This document shows, one piece after another, positions 11,465 through 23,749 of a stretch of DNA of 64,000 nucleotides. The stretch lies in NCBI GenBank assembly GCA_003864495.1, contig ML133454.1, positions 963,149-1,027,148 on the forward strand, written 5' to 3'. Numbering within the stretch: position 1 is the stretch's first letter; each line of letters opens with the position of its first letter. The notes under the pieces were generated by a model, which saw nothing but the letters and a program-made list of their open reading frames with translations, was not told where the DNA came from and did no database searches. The position numbers and the translations under genes are program-made. Source of the stretch: Nemopilema nomurai. Lineage: Eukaryota; Cnidaria; Scyphozoa; Rhizostomeae; Rhizostomatidae.

Positions 11465-12866
11465 TAAGTTATACGTTTAATTTGTGCTATTTTCTCAATG
11501 ACAAGCAAATACACTCGCATTTAGAAAATGAATAGAGTAAATCGATTGATCAAACTTCAAGCACAATCCATCTTCGAGTATAAAAGGATGGACAAAGGGC
11601 AGGGTGGTCATAAATAACTAGGGTGTGGTCAGAACCTATTTTTTTAGGAACTTGACAGCTATGGAGAGATTGATGATTTTTTCTCTGAAAGTACTAACTG
11701 GCTACCTGGAAAATACACAGATAAAGAGCAAAAGGAAAACTTATCAAGTGTCACGAAAAAGAAAAAACAAAATCAGAATAGGATCTGGTTTTCTTTAGCT
11801 TTAGCTTTTCTTTCATTTTAATAATTCCGAAATAGGTTATTGTGATGCATTTCATGCGGTTACTTGTCTTTCTGTTTCAGATATATTTTTTTGTACCTAG
11901 AATGGAACCGTTCTGATTGCTATCTGAAAAGTACTGTATTTCTTGCCAGTCGTTTTTGTTACAATAGCAAACTTTTATGGGAAAAAATATTTCAGTTTCT
12001 TAACTAAGCATTTTGACTAAACAAGGCTTGCTTGGCTAGAGGAAATTTCAAAATGACCAGACATCAACAACGCTGATTCCCTATTCAAGAACCACTGTTG
12101 ACGTCCTCTAGAACTTGAAAGTTCAATTTTTCCTGAAAGACCTCTTCTTGTTTAAAGACTCTCTCTGGTTTTGTCATTTAGAGACTGAGAAGGAGGCGAA
12201 GCAAGCTTCCTTGGATGGACCAATTGGATGGACCTTGGACAATTTGGTGACTGTCACTCGATGATCTTCTCGACATCAATTGAATGACTAACTTTGAATA
12301 ATTATTTGACTCATCTTTTTCTTACCATGTTAGTTCACTTCCTCAGGCTACAGGTCCTTTTGAATGGACTCTAGTATGAGAGATCTATTAGCAATTAAGC
12401 GATTTGAAGACTGATGTTTTAACGAGTACAATCTTTCTTTCCCTAGGACTAGAAGAATGTCAGCTAATTCATTTATGACCAAATCGGACATTTTCCGCGA
12501 AAACTCCCTAAATTTATTCTTTTATTGTTGATTTGAGTCGTTAAATAAATAGGTTTCTCAACATTGGCGCGAGAACCCATGTATTTCAAAAATTTGAAAT
12601 TTCAAAGAATGACGACTTAACCAGGGGGAATTTGTTCCACATCAACTACAGTCAAATGTACTGTGGAATTTGACAACGGGAAGTTGACATTGACCAGGGG
12701 GAGTTGGCATTGACCAGGGGGAGTTGAATTATGATATCACCTTAAACAGGGGGACTGATTATCCAACATTTTAGGCAAAGCTGATACGCTTTCGTGGAAC
12801 TTTTTTTCATTGAATAGGCCATTGAATTTGACAACTGAAAATTATCCAAAATCATTACAAGATTTT
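11465..12866. other. Intergenic, no gene recognised
   Basis: AT-rich and without long frames. It includes short direct repeats near 12600-12740 built on accagggggagttg. No clear AATAAA close to the copy B stop was found; one is present at 12544-12549. Confidence 0.45.
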
Positions 12867-13234
12867 TTTATAAGGAACCATTTTATAAGGAACCTACATG
12901 CAGAAGGCCGGAATATTAAAGAACTTATACTAATAAAAACGAAATCCCTAAGGAACTTTTCGATTTGAAAAATTTTTATAACTGCAAGCATCAAGAACTA
13001 AGAAGCCGATTCCATTAATTTTCAGCCAATACTCACACACTCGAGTGCTTCATTGAGTAGTTTCCGCATATGCTGTCTCGTCCCTCTCTCTTTTATGCAA
13101 AGCTTATTGTAGTCAAAGCACCATAAGTGAGAACTTAAGGATCTTTAAGGAACTTTTGGAACCAAAATCTGATGAGTTGAGGTCTATGAATAAGGAACTT
13201 TTGGAGCTAGGCCTTGAGATAGGTTCCTTATAAA
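12867..13234. mobile_element. Inverted-repeat (foldback/MITE-like) element
   Basis: The left arm contains ttttataaggaacctacatg. The right arm, read on the minus strand, contains tttataaggaacctatctca, then an aggcc block on both sides. A related left arm occurs at 22370-22450. There is no reading frame inside. The exact ends and target duplication are not resolved. Confidence 0.5.
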
Positions 13235-13478
13235 TAAAGCGTGTATTAAGTCAGCTGAAGTTTAACATCGAAAGTGGATTAATTGGTAGTAGCATAAAAT
13301 AGAATATACTTGAAGATATCAAGAGGGTACTTCAACGTGAAATAGATGTTAGACGATGGACAATTTTCAATGAGTCCAGGAAAGAAAGAACTCCGTGTAC
13401 TGCTTCTGTGAACTGCTACAGCAGACTTCCATTTTGTTTATCGCGCATTAAAAGGAGTATGATGTTTGTCACTAGCTA

Positions 13479-13755
13479 CAATGCCCGCCAAAAGTGTTGG
13501 AACAGTCCAATCATCTTTCCTACTAAACGTCTCCCCTCCTCCATATACAATGTTGGTTTCCGACTGGAAAATGACAACAAATGTATGTTGGAGCGCAGAT
13601 TGTGTAACCCATGTTTAGCGACATGTTCACCTACCTTCACAACATTGTTTAAGGGAGGGAGGGGGTTCTGTTTGCTTGAAATAGGGAATTGAAGTGAAAA
13701 TATGCATTTATTACGAGTAGAATCTCGGTGTTCCAACTACTTTTGGCGGGTATTG
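13479..13755. mobile_element. TA-flanked MITE with ~27-bp terminal inverted repeats
   Basis: The left end reads CAATGCCCGCCAAAAGTGTT and the right end, on the minus strand, CAATACCCGCCAAAAGTAGT; both continue into a ggaac block. TA dinucleotides flank both ends (13477-13478, 13756-13757), which suggests a Tc1/mariner-type element mobilised in trans. The two overlapping short frames inside (13408-13692 plus, 13476-13736 minus) are not genes. Confidence 0.7.
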
Positions 13756-13757
13756 TA

Positions 13758-14593
13758 GCCATTGGTTGCGAGCCTTTCTATAAAAGCACCCTCAGAATAA
13801 TTGCTGGATCCACCCCTGTTAACAGTGTAATTTATAAATTGATCTTTCTCATCAGTCTTACTAAAATCTAAGGCAATGGTGGACATAAAAGAGTTCACAC
13901 ATTTTTTGAGTGCAGCTCCAGTTTTGATCTATAAGCCAAAAGACAGACGGCTTTTCGGTTGTTGTAACAACAATTGCCTTGCATTTATCAATCCTGATGT
14001 ACTAATAGAAACTTGCGCAGATTGTTGTTCGAGCAAAGCCGATAGACAGTGTCACTTACGCATGAAGAGCCAGAACTTCTTGGTTCCCAGGCTGGCAAAG
14101 TGAAAGGCTCAACTTTTCAACTTCTACACCAGTTAAGACTCAAACTTGTTCACTCTCTTGGATAAAAAATTCGCGAATACAAAAACTTGACAAAAAAAGG
14201 CCCAAGAAAGAGGTTACCGTTGCTTTTTCACTAAAAAATTACCTAGTCTATCTTCGCCAAAATAAAAAAAATTCTTGAGAAATTTGGAACTTTGGTCTAG
14301 CTTAGTTCTTTTCATTTGCATCTTATTTGAATTTGAGTCTTAGACTACAGTTGATTTGCATACTTGCACCAGCAACAACTTCGAGATCAAATTAAAAATG
14401 TGAAATGTTAAAAACATTGAAAACTATGAACATAACCTTGCATCTGAACGTAAAAGGCATTTCACCGGAAGCCACTGGCTACCATTTTCTAATAATGAAA
14501 TCGAGGCCTGACTTCTCTTCGATGGTTTGGGCTTTTGGGTGTGGACTGTTTTGAACTAGGCAACATCGTAGAGGGAAGTGCAACACCCAGAAA
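13758..14593. other. Upstream region of the copine gene
   Basis: AT-rich; the 75-codon frame at 13876 has no recognisable family. The final ~100 bp before 14594 are probably 5' UTR of the copine. No TATA box or initiator was confidently identified. Confidence 0.45.
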
Positions 14594-16336
14594 ATGTACG
14601 GACAAGTTATCCAGCAAACTATACAAGGAGCTGTTAGCATGCATGATCAAGGGGTTTATCCCCCGTATCCTACAGCTAGTGCTGGCGCACAACCCTATAA
14701 TGCCAGTCCCTATGTTGCACCATTCGCAGGGGGACCGACTCTTCGGCCAACCTCCAAAGTAATGCTGCACTTGGCTTGTCGTGGTTTAAAAGACAAAGAT
14801 CTTCTCTCAAAGTCTGATCCATTGGTCGTTGTATCTATCGAGAGACGCGATGGCAAGGCTTCGACGTACTGCGAAATAGGGCGCACCGAGGTGGTGAAAA
14901 ATTGCCTGGATCCTGACTTCACTAAAGCAATTGTAATCGATTACCATTTCGAAGAATTGCAGCGGTTGAAATTCGAAGTCTACGATTCCGATTCTGATTC
15001 TTCAACGTTAAATAAGCACGATTTTCTCGGGAGGACGATTTGTACCCTCGGCAGCATCATGGGGGAATGCTCTGGGCGGTATGAGAAGGATTTGGATACA
15101 ATGAGCGGGCAAGGTGGTGCTGGAAAGATACTAATCAAGGCAGAAGAAGAAAGTTCATGCAAAGACGTTTTCACAATAAAATTTCGTGGTAGAAAGCTAG
15201 ATAAAAAGGATTTCTTTGGCTTGTCAGATCCGTTCCTTGTTTTCTACCGTTGTAATGAAGATAATTCTTACACTGCAGTTCATAAAACAGAGGTTGTCAA
15301 AAACAGTTTGAATCCTACTTGGAAAGAATTTTCTATACCCGCCTCTGTGCTATGCAATGGTGACTTCAAAAGAAATGTGAAGGCAGTGTGCTATGATTGG
15401 GACAGTGATGGTGGTCATGATTTGATTGGAGAGGTTTGCTTTGATGTTGATCAGCTGAAATCAAACCCAAATTATTCTGCTGATTTCATTAACCAAAAGA
15501 AAAAGTCAAAGAAAAAAGGATACAAAAATTCAGGGCACTTGGAATTAGTTAGTTTCCAGGTAACCACAAAGAAGTCTTTCTTAGACTATGTCCAACAGGG
15601 TACTGAACTGTGCTTCAGTGTTGCAGTTGACTGTACAGCTTCGAATGGAGACCCTACCCGCCAGTCTTCCCTTCACTTCAACAACCCATATCAACCAAAT
15701 GACTATATAAAAGCATTGTCATCAGTTGGTCAGATATGTCAGGATTATGACACTGACAAATGGTTTCCATCCTTTGGTTTTGGAGCTGCAGTACCACCAG
15801 ATTTCAAGGTCTCTCATCAGTTTGCTTTGAATGGGACAGATAATCCAAACTGCTATATGTTGGATGGAATAATTCAAGCTTATCTGGCAGCCATCCAAAA
15901 TATCAAGCTGTATGGACCAACAAATTTTTCCCCTATTATCAGACAGACAACTCTTATAGCATCAGAAGCAGAAAGAAGCAATCCAGGTGGAAAATACTTC
16001 ATCCTTTTGATTTTAACAGATGGTATAATTTCTGATTTTGAGCAAACAAAGGAAGCAATAATCAATGCATCAGTGTTGCCTATCTCAATAATTATTGTTG
16101 GAATTGGCCCGGCTGAATTTGATTCAATGGAGGAACTGGATGCAGACAAAGTAAAACTGGAGTATAGAGGCAAAGTTGCAGAGAGAGATATTGTTCAGTT
16201 TGTTCCATTTCGTGATTTCATTAAAAGTAATGCTACCATTGCTGGTGAGATGCTTGCAAGAGAGGTACTAGCAGAAGTCCCAGAGCAGTTTCTTTCTTAT
16301 ATGAGAAGACATGGAATAAAGCCCAGGGTGAAATAG
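14594..16336 (+). CDS. Copine (C2A-C2B-vWA), intronless
   Basis: A 580-residue protein, close to typical copine length (about 530-590). Residues 1-50 are a Pro/Tyr/Ala-rich leader. C2A spans about 55-175, with candidate calcium aspartates at D69, D75, D131 and D133. C2B spans about 188-300, with D206, D212, D268 and D270. The copine vWA domain spans about 320-560 and has an intact MIDAS-like DCTASN (346-351) and TDG (475-477). Copines are calcium-dependent phospholipid-binding proteins that move to membranes and bind partners through the vWA domain. The full frame lies in one exon, unlike vertebrate copines, which have many introns; retroposition or intron loss is inferred. M16 is an alternative start. 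Which vertebrate copine it is closest to cannot be said by eye. Confidence 0.95.
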   Translation: MYGQVIQQTIQGAVSMHDQGVYPPYPTASAGAQPYNASPYVAPFAGGPTLRPTSKVMLHLACRGLKDKDLLSKSDPLVVVSIERRDGKASTYCEIGRTEVVKNCLDPDFTKAIVIDYHFEELQRLKFEVYDSDSDSSTLNKHDFLGRTICTLGSIMGECSGRYEKDLDTMSGQGGAGKILIKAEEESSCKDVFTIKFRGRKLDKKDFFGLSDPFLVFYRCNEDNSYTAVHKTEVVKNSLNPTWKEFSIPASVLCNGDFKRNVKAVCYDWDSDGGHDLIGEVCFDVDQLKSNPNYSADFINQKKKSKKKGYKNSGHLELVSFQVTTKKSFLDYVQQGTELCFSVAVDCTASNGDPTRQSSLHFNNPYQPNDYIKALSSVGQICQDYDTDKWFPSFGFGAAVPPDFKVSHQFALNGTDNPNCYMLDGIIQAYLAAIQNIKLYGPTNFSPIIRQTTLIASEAERSNPGGKYFILLILTDGIISDFEQTKEAIINASVLPISIIIVGIGPAEFDSMEELDADKVKLEYRGKVAERDIVQFVPFRDFIKSNATIAGEMLAREVLAEVPEQFLSYMRRHGIKPRVK

Positions 16337-19300
16337 AAAGCTGACCTTTTTCAATCATCAATGGGACTTACATGCAAGTGGTTGACAAGCTACAGGAAAA
16401 CTGACATACCTCTTTGTATCTCTTCTGGCAAATCAACCTGAAAAGAATACAAACACACTATATATATATATACATTTCAAGTAATCCATTTAGTCACTAT
16501 TTTTATACACAATAGCACTTTTGGGTTGGGTTACTTTGTGATTTTTAATTGGGGACGCAGAATGCAGTATGAAATTTAATGCTATTGCATATTTGTAACA
16601 TTTGTCACATTTAAAATAAAAACAAGGCACTTGTATTTAGCTGCTTGCTGTGAAAGCTGTTGTTACTGTAATCAACTTGTGTTATCAGTGAAAGTTTTTG
16701 CAATTTATTCTTTCAAGGACAAGGACATGCTTCAACCTGCATATATTTTTGCATTAGCAATAATTTACCCCTTCCGCCGCCATAGAGATTTTAATAAAAC
16801 ATAACCTGCATCTTGTCTGTAGGGATTGATATAATATTTTGCTGTAATCACTCTTAATGGTCTCTTTATAACATTCTGAAGGTGAACACTAAATTGAGGA
16901 TTATGCTAAAGCATGAAAATTCATCTATTGAAACAGAAGCATTATTTGAATGGTATTTGGGCCTGAAGTACTATTTGAAGAAAGAGATAAATTGTGCTAG
17001 ACAGCATGTTCCTTGTACTATAAAAATGGTGTCTCCCAGACCTGGCCAAATAACTTGATGAAATTTCTTAAAAAAAGCTTGATAATCAAACCTTAACCAT
17101 GTAGTTTGAATAAATCTCAACAACTAAATGAAAGATTAATAAGGCTGTTTCATTGGTTTTGCTAATATGTTAACAGCATAATACAATCAAGCTTTACAAA
17201 GATTGCAAATTTGCTGTCCACCACAACCTTATCCAACATTAGGGATTTAATGTTTTATAGTGCAAAACTTCACAAGGGCAAAGAATAGCTGGAAGCAGTA
17301 TTGCTAAAACATAGAATGTTTTTATTACCCTTATAAAACAGCATTTCATAAGACTTATGTGGACTGTGTGAGATGTCTCACTTCTGACTTGCTTCAATGA
17401 GGTGTGGCTAGAGTTTCAATGAAATTTATAAGAAGTTAAATAATAACTTATAAGAACAAGCTAAAAGTTCTATCTTTAAAGAGCAGTATAATTTGGAGAA
17501 TTTCACATAAGGCTAATTTACGTTGTCATTTTTTTAATAACATAATTACCAAGGTCTTTGATTTTGACAGGCTGTTTAGTTTGAAAGCTCGACTTTGTGG
17601 ATCATTAAAAAAATTTAACAGGCCTTCAATTTCGAACATTCTGTAAGAGTTCTCTTGAAAATGTTACATCTTCGTTTTTGAGTAAAAAAACCAAGTGGCA
17701 GAATGGCAGCCTTAAGATGGTGAAATGATGAATTGGCCAAAAATTATGAACTCTGGTTGCTTGACAGACAGTCCCCTTAAAAGTGCAGGTTTCAAAGGTA
17801 TCCACTAGATACAGTAATGCTTAATTGTTAGGAAAGAAGGCCTTTGAAATGTTGAGCATACAAAGATACACAAAGCGGCCATGTAAACAAATTGGGAAAG
17901 CTTATCTTCGCTAATACCCAGTTCTAAAGTAGCCTATGGGATTAAAAGCACAATATAGATTCCAATCAACCTATCATAGACATTAAACGGGTACCAAAAT
18001 AAAACCACATAAATCATTTAAGATAGAAACGAGACTTCCTGGCACCCAGGATACCGCCAAAGACCAATGACTCAGACTGCCAGCCACACTTGCAATAATT
18101 GTGCAAATATTCTGGCCCCCGAAAAACATGAAGTGCGAAGCTTATCGATCTAATTAGTACAAAAACCTCTAAGGCCAACACAAAATCAAGTGAACTTACT
18201 TGACATCCTGTACTGAAGGAGCACACAATCGGAATCTTGAAACAAAAGGCAAAACATCCCCTTTTTGCATAGCATCAAAAGTTAGTTTGCTGACGACATA
18301 GGCACATTCGCGCCCTAAGGTAGAATAGGTTTAAAGGTCCAGACTCCCCCCAGGAAAGAATCTCTCGTTCATTACAGTTGATACATGCAAGGAAAGTATT
18401 AATTTTCAGGCAAGTATTAATTTCCACAAATTGAAGCACGTTTTAGAGAAGCCGCAGACATTATCTTTAGGTAAAATAGGTTCCGTAACAACTCTGTCTG
18501 ATAATTTCGTTGTCTTTGCTCTTTTCGCAAACTTCGCATGGATTTCACCTTATTTTTCCGGTACTGATTATTGATTTAATTCGCTTCTCCTGCGTCAGTC
18601 ATGAAATAGTTGGAGAGGTACGGATTTCATTTTTAAGATAAATACACCGCCGAAAAGTAAAGAGCAGAAAGTGCTGAGGGAATTTAATAGACAGAGTCAT
18701 TACATACTGTCATAAATTCTAGCACCCTTCCTTAAAAATGTTACTGCACTCTTGCATTCATTTCACTGTGACATGTAATCATTCATGATTAAACTGCAAC
18801 TAAAGTACTGTAATAAATATCTACAGTGCGGAAGAAAGACCCACCACTTAATGGAAATTCTAAAAATTTGACAACCTTCAGCAATTTCCGAGCATGAATT
18901 CCACAAAAAGCTATAAGATACATTTAAAATCTGCGGAAAAATTCATGGGAAATTTTAAATGTTTGACAAATCTCGAGCTGGTAATGTTTACATTGATGTA
19001 AGCGTCATTCCATGTCAAAGGGGGCCGGCATATACCCAAATGTCTCAAAATTGGCTCATTTTGGAAGAAAGTAAACAATGGTTGGAAGAAAACATACCAA
19101 ATTATGTTGGAAGATTATTTTATGTTCTCAGTTTAGAGCACTGTGAAATATTGCTAATTGTTTGCACATCTTCCATTGTAGTTTTATCTCTCAACTTAAC
19201 CTGCCAACTTGCAAAAAAACTATTGCAGCATATTTTCTGGCTAACAATAAAACAATCTACCCCAAATAAAACTCCCGTTATTGTGTAATTCTCCTCAAGA

Positions 19301-19644
19301 CCCTGCCCCTAGACAGAAGAAAAATTTGTTTTAGGAGAACGCATGGTGGCAAAGTTTAGGCCTTTCAGTGTCCACTCCAATTTTTCATCTATAAGACTCC
19401 AAAAGCTGATAGGCCGCTTAAGAAACTTTGTGGAACAGTGGAACAGCACTCTATAACGATGTGTGTATATAGAGACTAGAGCCCAGACTCCACAAGTACA
19501 TCTACCCGCCCTAAAAGCAAATGTCCTTGTGGCTATTTCATTTATAATGGCAATAAAAACTGCAAACAACTTGGGGATAAGAAGCATGCAAATATCTCTC
19601 TGAAGAAGAGCCAGTTGATCAGAAAATCATGATATCAGGAAGAA
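16337..19644. other. Copine 3' region and intergenic
   Basis: The proximal part is probably 3' UTR, with a short (TA)n run at 16459-16472. The remainder is AT-rich without a recognisable gene; the 109-codon frame at 18959 is not like any known family. Confidence 0.45.
16615..16620 (+). terminator. AATAAA poly(A) signal, copine
   Basis: First AATAAA after the copine stop codon (about 280 bp downstream); a second is at 16793-16798. Either could end the transcript. Confidence 0.5.
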
Positions 19645-19650
19645 TTTATT
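19645..19650 (-). terminator. AATAAA poly(A) signal, sulfotransferase 1
   Basis: TTTATT on the plus strand (AATAAA on the minus strand), about 135 bp beyond the stop codon of the sulfotransferase at 19786. Confidence 0.5.
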
Positions 19651-19785
19651 CAATTGAAACGCAAGGTATACAGTGCTGCAGCTAATTTTTCAATTACAAC
19701 GAGTTTGGAAATACGTTAAATGAACCTCGAAGGCAACTTTTCATAAAACAGCAAAAATCTAAAAATAGACGAATACATAGTCTTC

Positions 19786-20766
19786 TCATTCATATCGAAA
19801 CTCCAGTCCTATGGGCTTTAGGTGCTTCTCAATTGCCTCATCCATTCGTTTGCTCATCTCTTCAGTGAAATAATTTTTCCAATCTCCAACTTCCCCTTTG
19901 CGTAAAAAGCTTCCGGTTTTGCTGAGAATATTCCCATTTTGTAATGCCTCCATATTCACTGACTTGTTTTCCTTCATCTTTTTAAAGCTCAAATGATCAA
20001 CAAGGGCGAGTACTTGATCATCAGTGACCTCCTTTTCTAGAAATGCAGCCACCTTTCTTACACATCCAGCCAGATCTGCCTTCATATCTTCGAAAAATAA
20101 AACACAAACGTTCGGATGATCTCTTTTTTCCCATGCCTGCACAATGTAATCAAAGTACGGGGTGTAAACTAGAAGGTTATCCATAAAAAGATCAAAGTAG
20201 GTCTCGAAATCACCCTCATAGCTGTGATGTTTTATCAACTTCTCGTGATGGTAAAACGATACGACAGTGTCTTTCGGATTTCTTAAACAAATGACAGCTT
20301 TGCTTTTCTCGAGCAAGTCATCAGCAAGTAGGCAGAACGGAAGGTGAGTCTTTAAGACTCTTGGTGAATCGACCTTTTCAGCCAATTCCAACGAATCTCC
20401 CTGTATGGGATTTGAAGGAAGATGCTTACGGTAATCCATAAGAATCGAGAAATCTAGAAAAGGAACTCTCTGAAATGCAATCGTTGCCTTGGCCTTCTCA
20501 AAATCACATTCATGTTGAAGGCACCACACAAGTTCTTGTGTCCAAGTTGTACCGTTCTTTGGAAATGTCAGGATGTAGACATCGTCTGGCCGTGTTTTCC
20601 AACTCTTAAAACGACCTTTGAACTTCTCATAAGAAGCTGGCAAAAGGAAGTTTCCAGGAATAGTCCTGATGTACCTCAAGCCATGTTCCAGAAATGGCAC
20701 AGGGTACACCTTCTTGAGTCGCTCCGTATCTTCTTCCCGAAGCTGCGTCATTTGAATCGCGGCCAT
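19786..20766 (-). CDS. Cytosolic sulfotransferase (SULT1-like), copy 1
   Basis: A 326-residue intronless frame; SULT family members are usually about 290-300 residues. It transfers sulfonate from PAPS to hydroxyl or amine groups of small acceptors in the cytosol. Visible motifs are the 5'-phosphosulfate loop TFPKNGTTW (67-75, with the catalytic-type lysine K70), the catalytic histidine in LKTHLPF (H141), the 3'-phosphate site RNPKDTVVSFYHHEK (162-176), and the C-terminal RKGEVGDWKNYF (289-300). All key residues are intact, so it should be active. The acceptor cannot be deduced. It is paralogous to the gene at 24700-25677 in the same orientation; the final ~125 residues are nearly identical between the two. 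Confidence 0.95.
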   Translation of the reverse strand: MAAIQMTQLREEDTERLKKVYPVPFLEHGLRYIRTIPGNFLLPASYEKFKGRFKSWKTRPDDVYILTFPKNGTTWTQELVWCLQHECDFEKAKATIAFQRVPFLDFSILMDYRKHLPSNPIQGDSLELAEKVDSPRVLKTHLPFCLLADDLLEKSKAVICLRNPKDTVVSFYHHEKLIKHHSYEGDFETYFDLFMDNLLVYTPYFDYIVQAWEKRDHPNVCVLFFEDMKADLAGCVRKVAAFLEKEVTDDQVLALVDHLSFKKMKENKSVNMEALQNGNILSKTGSFLRKGEVGDWKNYFTEEMSKRMDEAIEKHLKPIGLEFRYE

Positions 20767-22369
20767 GATTACTGATTACGCTTTTGGCAAAGTTTCTTTC
20801 GGCCTATCAGATGTCACGTACAGGCTTGTACAACCTCGCACTTCGCACAAGTAACTTGATCTTGCACTCTGTTTTACGTTGCCAAGGAGTTGGCGCAGAA
20901 AACAACAGTTGCTTACTGGGTCATTGTTTCGTGAATGCATGGCTTACTTTTCAATCCCTCAATCAATTGTTTCCCATCAATGTCATCATAGATTTCGATT
21001 AACAGAAACACGAACTGTTTCGGGCATACCGAATCGATCAGCTATGGCAAAAAGTGCGCCAGAGTACCAGGGGAGAAAAAGATTTGAGCATGGATTTGGA
21101 GAGTCAGGCGGAGAAGCGAAGGAGCGATGACTGTAGGAGGTCGATGTCTATGGTGACCTAATGGTAGTTTGCTTTTGTTGGTGATTGTCAAGCTCTGACA
21201 GGATTATTTAGCGACAACTAGCCAACCGATGAACAATAACACGCGGCCTTTCGGGAAATGATATCGTCAATTTGTTTCTGCTCCATCAGCAAAATCCTAG
21301 CAACAGTTGACTCCAGTTACATTGTCTGCGTAACGTTAGCAATGTGACGTTCTGTCTTTAGCTAGGTATTGTGACATTGAGCCAACGTATAATAGATCTT
21401 CTCTCGTTTAAGCTGCACGTAGTACCGATGTGGGTATGGTATGTCAAGGTCTTTGATATATTTAAGCCCACATCAAGTCAACTTCTAAAATTACTTTGAG
21501 CAAACACTCAGTGCAAAGCAGTACAGAACCTCTGCGGCATGCAAAAACTGGTTCCGCTATTCTTAGCTATTATAAACTTAATTTTGTTTCCCAGAGATGG
21601 AGAAAGGCGAGGAAAGTAGCGGTGACACTTGGGGGGGGGGGACGTTCCCCCATTTCTCATCGGAATCAATTTTCCATATTGTCTAAATTCGAGGATGAAA
21701 TAATGGATGGGGGAATGATGGTGGTGAGATGTTTAAAAGACTCAACTGCTGCCAACATAGATATTTCCCATATGTGAAAGTGTGTATCAAATCACTGAAA
21801 AGGGTGTGTTCTACATTTAAAAGGGCCTGGTCCATAAAATTTCGGGGCTCCACATATTGTAAACCATCTCCCTCCTTAGCAAATGGTTTATTAATGCGTA
21901 ATGAAATCGCCATAGCGCGTAATGATATCGCGTCAGATGGCGAGCCATTTTTTCGTTGACAACTTTAGTTTCCAGTGTGCGATGTGTGCCTGTGGATTAC
22001 GTCATTTTTGCTCTCGATTCGGGGCTCTTGTCTTTCCGTGGCTAATCTGCCTCAGCTGTTTTGGGGTAGTTTTAGGGGGCAATTCTCTTTACTCAGAAGC
22101 AGTAAAGCCCGCATGGCGGGATTTTGGGGACTAGTTTTTAGCTACGTTTGCTCTGTTTCCAATGAGAACCAGCTGGCCCTCTGCAAAGGGCAAAGTTTTT
22201 TAATTCAATTAATACCTCTTTATTGTCCTAAAGGGTCTTGTTAGCTGAATAAGCACAAATAGGCAAACTGTTAAACTACCTGGATCTCTGCATTATGATC
22301 TGCCGAACTGTAAGCAGAGAAGTCGCTGTCTGATCAACTGGGATTAATTGGCTTGTAGTTACACGCTTT
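20767..22369. other. Intergenic, sulfotransferase 1 upstream region
   Basis: Contains the expected promoter of the minus-strand sulfotransferase. Short frames at 20784-21130, 21496-21777 and 21922-22244 resemble nothing recognised. A run of ten G followed by acgttccccc lies near 21630. Confidence 0.45.
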
Positions 22370-22450
22370 TTTAAGGAACCACGTTATAAGGAGCCTACAT
22401 GTAGAAGGCCTAAATATTTAAAGAACTTATACTACTAAAAAATAAATCGT
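22370..22450. repeat. Partial copy of the inverted-repeat element at 12867
   Basis: The blocks aaggaacc, ttataaggagcctacatgta, gaaggcc and aaagaacttatact are shared in order with 12872-12960. Only the left arm is present; the right arm was not found. Confidence 0.6.
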
Positions 22451-22911
22451 TTTGGGGCTAGAGGTTGCAAAAGAACTTCTTCTTAAAAGAAGGACCTACT
22501 ACAGGGCCGCATCCAGGGGGCGTAAGGGTCGCAAGAAGTCATCTTAACGTCCACCTCCCCCCTCCCCTAACTTATAAGGCTGGATCCGGCCCTAAACAAT
22601 TACCATCGTGAAAGCATATTGATCTTCTAGAAGTAAACAAAGCCAATATACTTAAATTGATACAATTGATGAGAGAATCAGATAAAAGCCCCCCACCCCG
22701 CCCTGTTTTTGATCGTATTCTTAATTTCAGTCTGCTTTTAGCAACATTGAATATTTTTAAGATCAAATTTTGCGTGAAAAAAGTTGAGCCTCTATCGAAA
22801 AATCTTGGTCGGTTGAAGGTATGACCCCCTTAACATGAATTGGATATGCATCTCTGCAAGAGGAGCTCCGTCCCCAAATTCCCAACGTATTCGGGATCTA
22901 TGGTTTAAACG

Positions 22912-23644
22912 AAGCCCCCAGGCACCGCCCCATTAGCAGTTGAAGCCTTTGTTGCACGATATACCCTGGGTACCAGACCTTTTGCCGAAAAAGAATCGCT
23001 TGAAGGTGCACATGTGTTTTCAGGAAGTAAAACTCACTCAGTCAATTCAACATCAATAACATTTGCAATTTGAATCAATGGTCACCCTTTCTTCCTTTTC
23101 CCACCGTCTATAACGTCCCACCGTTTTAGCATGAATCCGCCCCTTCTCAAATTGTTTCTAAAAATTATAATCAATTAGAATCATCGAACTGCAAATTCTG
23201 AGTAGTATGGCATTTATTTTGTTAAATTTCAGTCCTGGAGATGCATCTTTAGCCACTGTAGAAGGCTCAATTTGAAAATTCTCCCTTTGCCTCGGAGCAA
23301 ACCTTAGTGGGTCCTTCTATGTCACTTAACTTCAATTTCATTTCGCCGTCTCTGAAAAAAGATACCTTAAGTTATGTTCAGACAATATAGTACCGCCTTT
23401 ATGCAATTGATTTGAAATTGTTTTCGTAGAACGTTAATATAGGACCTTTTTATCGGGAATTAAAGTCGAAAATGGTTGTATAAGCGTACACTCATGACAT
23501 ATTTCTTAAAATGCGCTCCTGTTATCAACTGCCCCTCCCTCGCCTTCAAGTTTTCTCTGGATCCACCCCTGCCTTAAAGTAAGGCATAGTTTTATAAATA
23601 TATTGTGCCCGCCCCCTAGTTTTCTCAGGCTAGAATCGCCATTG
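22912..23644. mobile_element. hAT-type element, copy 2 (left end eroded)
   Basis: Aligns through many blocks with 5580-6627, for example ttgccgaaaaagaatcgctt, gtaaaactcactcagtcaat, ttatgcaattgatttgaaat and agttttctcagg. The right terminus, read on the minus strand, is CAATGGCGATTCTA. It lacks the TTC microsatellite. The left terminus and target duplication were not found. 22451-22911 between the two repeats shows no gene. Confidence 0.7.
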
Positions 23645-23749
23645 CTAATTCGAGGAAACTGGGAAAAGTGTTAGAGATGATGTGTACTTTGCATTTATGC
23701 ATGCATTCTACTGCCTGGTAATCAAATTGCTTGCTAGAAACTGAAAATT

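Noticed and set aside
22504..22593. Short CAGGGCCGCATCCAG / CTGGATCCGGCCCT inverted pair
   Set aside because: The ends resemble a tiny hAT MITE, but the flanking 8 bases do not match and the interior is only ~60 bp; not enough to call.
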